Positions 58,929 to 59,784 of a stretch of DNA of 59,784 bases are shown piece after piece (position 1 is the first letter of the stretch; each line of letters opens with the position of its first letter). The notes beneath the pieces were generated by a model. That model did no database searches and was not told the origin of the DNA. It saw nothing but the letters and a program-made list of their open reading frames with translations. This DNA comes from Eubacterium sp. (GTDB lineage Bacteria > Bacillota > Clostridia > Oscillospirales > Acutalibacteraceae), in the NCBI GenBank assembly GCA_017450645.1, contig JAFSTE010000013.1, positions 1 through 59,784 on the forward strand, given 5' to 3'. The position numbers and the translations under genes are program-made.

Positions 58929-59471
58929 TTATTTCTTACCTGCTTTACCTTCCTTACGGCGGATATGCTCGTCGGAATACTTAATACCCTTGCCCTTATA
59001 TGGCTCAGGTGGTCTTTTTTCGCGAATCTGCGCTGCGAACTGGCCAACAGCCTGCTTGCTTGCGCCGCTTACTACGATTGAGTTAGCGCTCGGGCATTCT
59101 ACCTTTACGCCTTCAGGCGCGTCCATAATTACCTGATGTGAGAAACCGAGGTTCATTGTGAGCTTGCTGCCCTGTGCCTGAACTCTGTAACCTACACCGT
59201 TAACCTCAAGAGTCTTCTTGAAGCCGTCTGTAACGCCTGTTACCATATTTGCGATAAGAGCTCTGTATAAGCCGTGCATAGCTCTGTGCTCTTTATCGTC
59301 TGATGGTCTTGAGAGTGTAATCTCGCTGCCTTCAATGTTTACCGTGATGTCCTTATTAACATCCTGAGTAAGAGTTCCGTTCGGTCCCTTAACGGTAACA
59401 GTGTTTGCGTCGTCCTTTTTAACCTCGACGCCGGCAGGAATTACGATAGGTTTTAAACCGATACGTGACAT
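58929..59471 (-). CDS. rplF: 50S ribosomal protein L6
   Basis: 180 residues. Two L6 domains: SRIGLKPIVIPAGVEVKKDDANTVTVKGPNGTL at the start, and the second ending RPPEPYKGKGIKYSDEHIRRKEGKAGKK, the typical L6 C-terminal signature. It lies near the factor-binding site. Good AGGAGG ribosome site. Confidence 0.98.
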   Translation of the reverse strand: MSRIGLKPIVIPAGVEVKKDDANTVTVKGPNGTLTQDVNKDITVNIEGSEITLSRPSDDKEHRAMHGLYRALIANMVTGVTDGFKKTLEVNGVGYRVQAQGSKLTMNLGFSHQVIMDAPEGVKVECPSANSIVVSGASKQAVGQFAAQIREKRPPEPYKGKGIKYSDEHIRRKEGKAGKK

Positions 59472-59486
59472 CCTAACTGCACCTCC

Positions 59487-59784
59487 TTACCAAACGAATG
59501 CTAATACTTCGCCGCCTACATTAAGCTTGCGAGCTTCTCTGTCTGTCATTATACCTTTTGAAGTGGAAACGATAGCGATGCCGAGACCCTTCATAACCTT
59601 AGGCATATCCTCAACGCTTGAGTAAATTCTAAGACCGGGCTTAGATACTCTTCTCAGACCTGTGATAACCTGGCTCTTGTTCTCGCCATACTTAAGTGTT
59701 ACGCGAATAACACACTGCTTGTCGTCTTCAATTACTTTATATGATGCGATATAACCTTCATCAAGAAGTATCTGAGCGATTGCC
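59487..59784 (-). CDS. rpsH: 30S ribosomal protein S8 (partial, N-terminus beyond window)
   Basis: About 99 C-terminal codons are present. The end reads [21 protein letters not shown], and the segment before it [25 protein letters not shown] is the S8 signature. The gene runs off the right edge of the window. S8 binds the central domain of 16S rRNA and in other bacteria represses the spc operon. Spaced 15 bases from rplF. Confidence 0.97.
   Translation of the reverse strand, partial: AIAQILLDEGYIASYKVIEDDKQCVIRVTLKYGENKSQVITGLRRVSKPGLRIYSSVEDMPKVMKGLGIAIVSTSKGIMTDREARKLNVGGEVLAFVW

Overview
The window looks like a chromosome segment from an anaerobic gut-type Firmicute of class Clostridia, most like the Ruminococcaceae/Oscillospiraceae or Acutalibacteraceae. 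This rests on the canonical spc/alpha ribosomal operon, the Clostridia-type S4 lacking the N-terminal zinc cysteines, a long-form HPF, many GPH/SLC45-type sugar transporters, BspA-like and Ig-module secreted proteins, and sigma-A promoters of the TTGACA-N17-TATAAT type. The placement is by protein resemblance only and no species is claimed. Most genes lie on the minus strand.

Layout. 0-8.2 kb: glnA; a large secreted transglutaminase-like protein; and a response regulator / histidine kinase / two PepSY proteins operon. 8.3-13.5 kb: a GH3 beta-glucosidase with a secreted LCAT-like lipase, a papain-like protein of unknown role and a small lipoprotein. 13.5-16.5 kb: an operon of an HPr-kinase-like P-loop protein, a secreted DUF4430 protein, the NAD(P)HX repair enzyme and the lipoprotein. 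16.6-20.4 kb: GNAT + MltG, a degenerate sortase-like protein with a four-TM partner, and hpf. 20.5-27.3 kb: a heterodimeric ABC exporter, a Gfo/Idh/MocA oxidoreductase and an MFS transporter. 27.6-30.6 kb: rpsB-tsf with a structured leader, and a membrane acyltransferase.

30.7-32.6 kb is the accessory hot spot. A tRNA-Pro(UGG) gene is preceded by a copy of its own 5' part and followed by two tandem 215-bp units. Each unit starts with the tRNA 3' end and contains a terminator hairpin, an inverted copy of the tRNA T-arm/acceptor segment and two more hairpins, one of which shows a compensatory base-pair change between units. Beyond it lie a SLOG-family gene and an excisionase-like HTH gene, which looks like an integrated-element remnant without an integrase.

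33-51 kb: two secreted Ig/FN3/LRR proteins flank a metal and sugar transport operon (MFS, phosphoesterase, FeoA-FeoB fusion, CDF), an mreB-ecfT-ecfAA'-ecfS-M28 peptidase cluster, a MITE and recD2. 51.3-59.8 kb: rplQ, rpoA, rpsD, rpsK, rpsM, rpmJ, infA, map, adk, secY, rplO, rpmD, rpsE, rplR, rplF and a partial rpsH, all on the minus strand in canonical order.

Intergenic DNA repeatedly carries short modular repeats (hairpins and ATTCCG tracts) placed directly before rho-independent terminators. No CRISPR array, rRNA, complete IS or phage gene block was seen. The signals judged most worth following are the tRNA-Pro 215-bp units, the sortase-like pseudoenzyme pair, and the HPr-kinase-like/DUF4430 operon.
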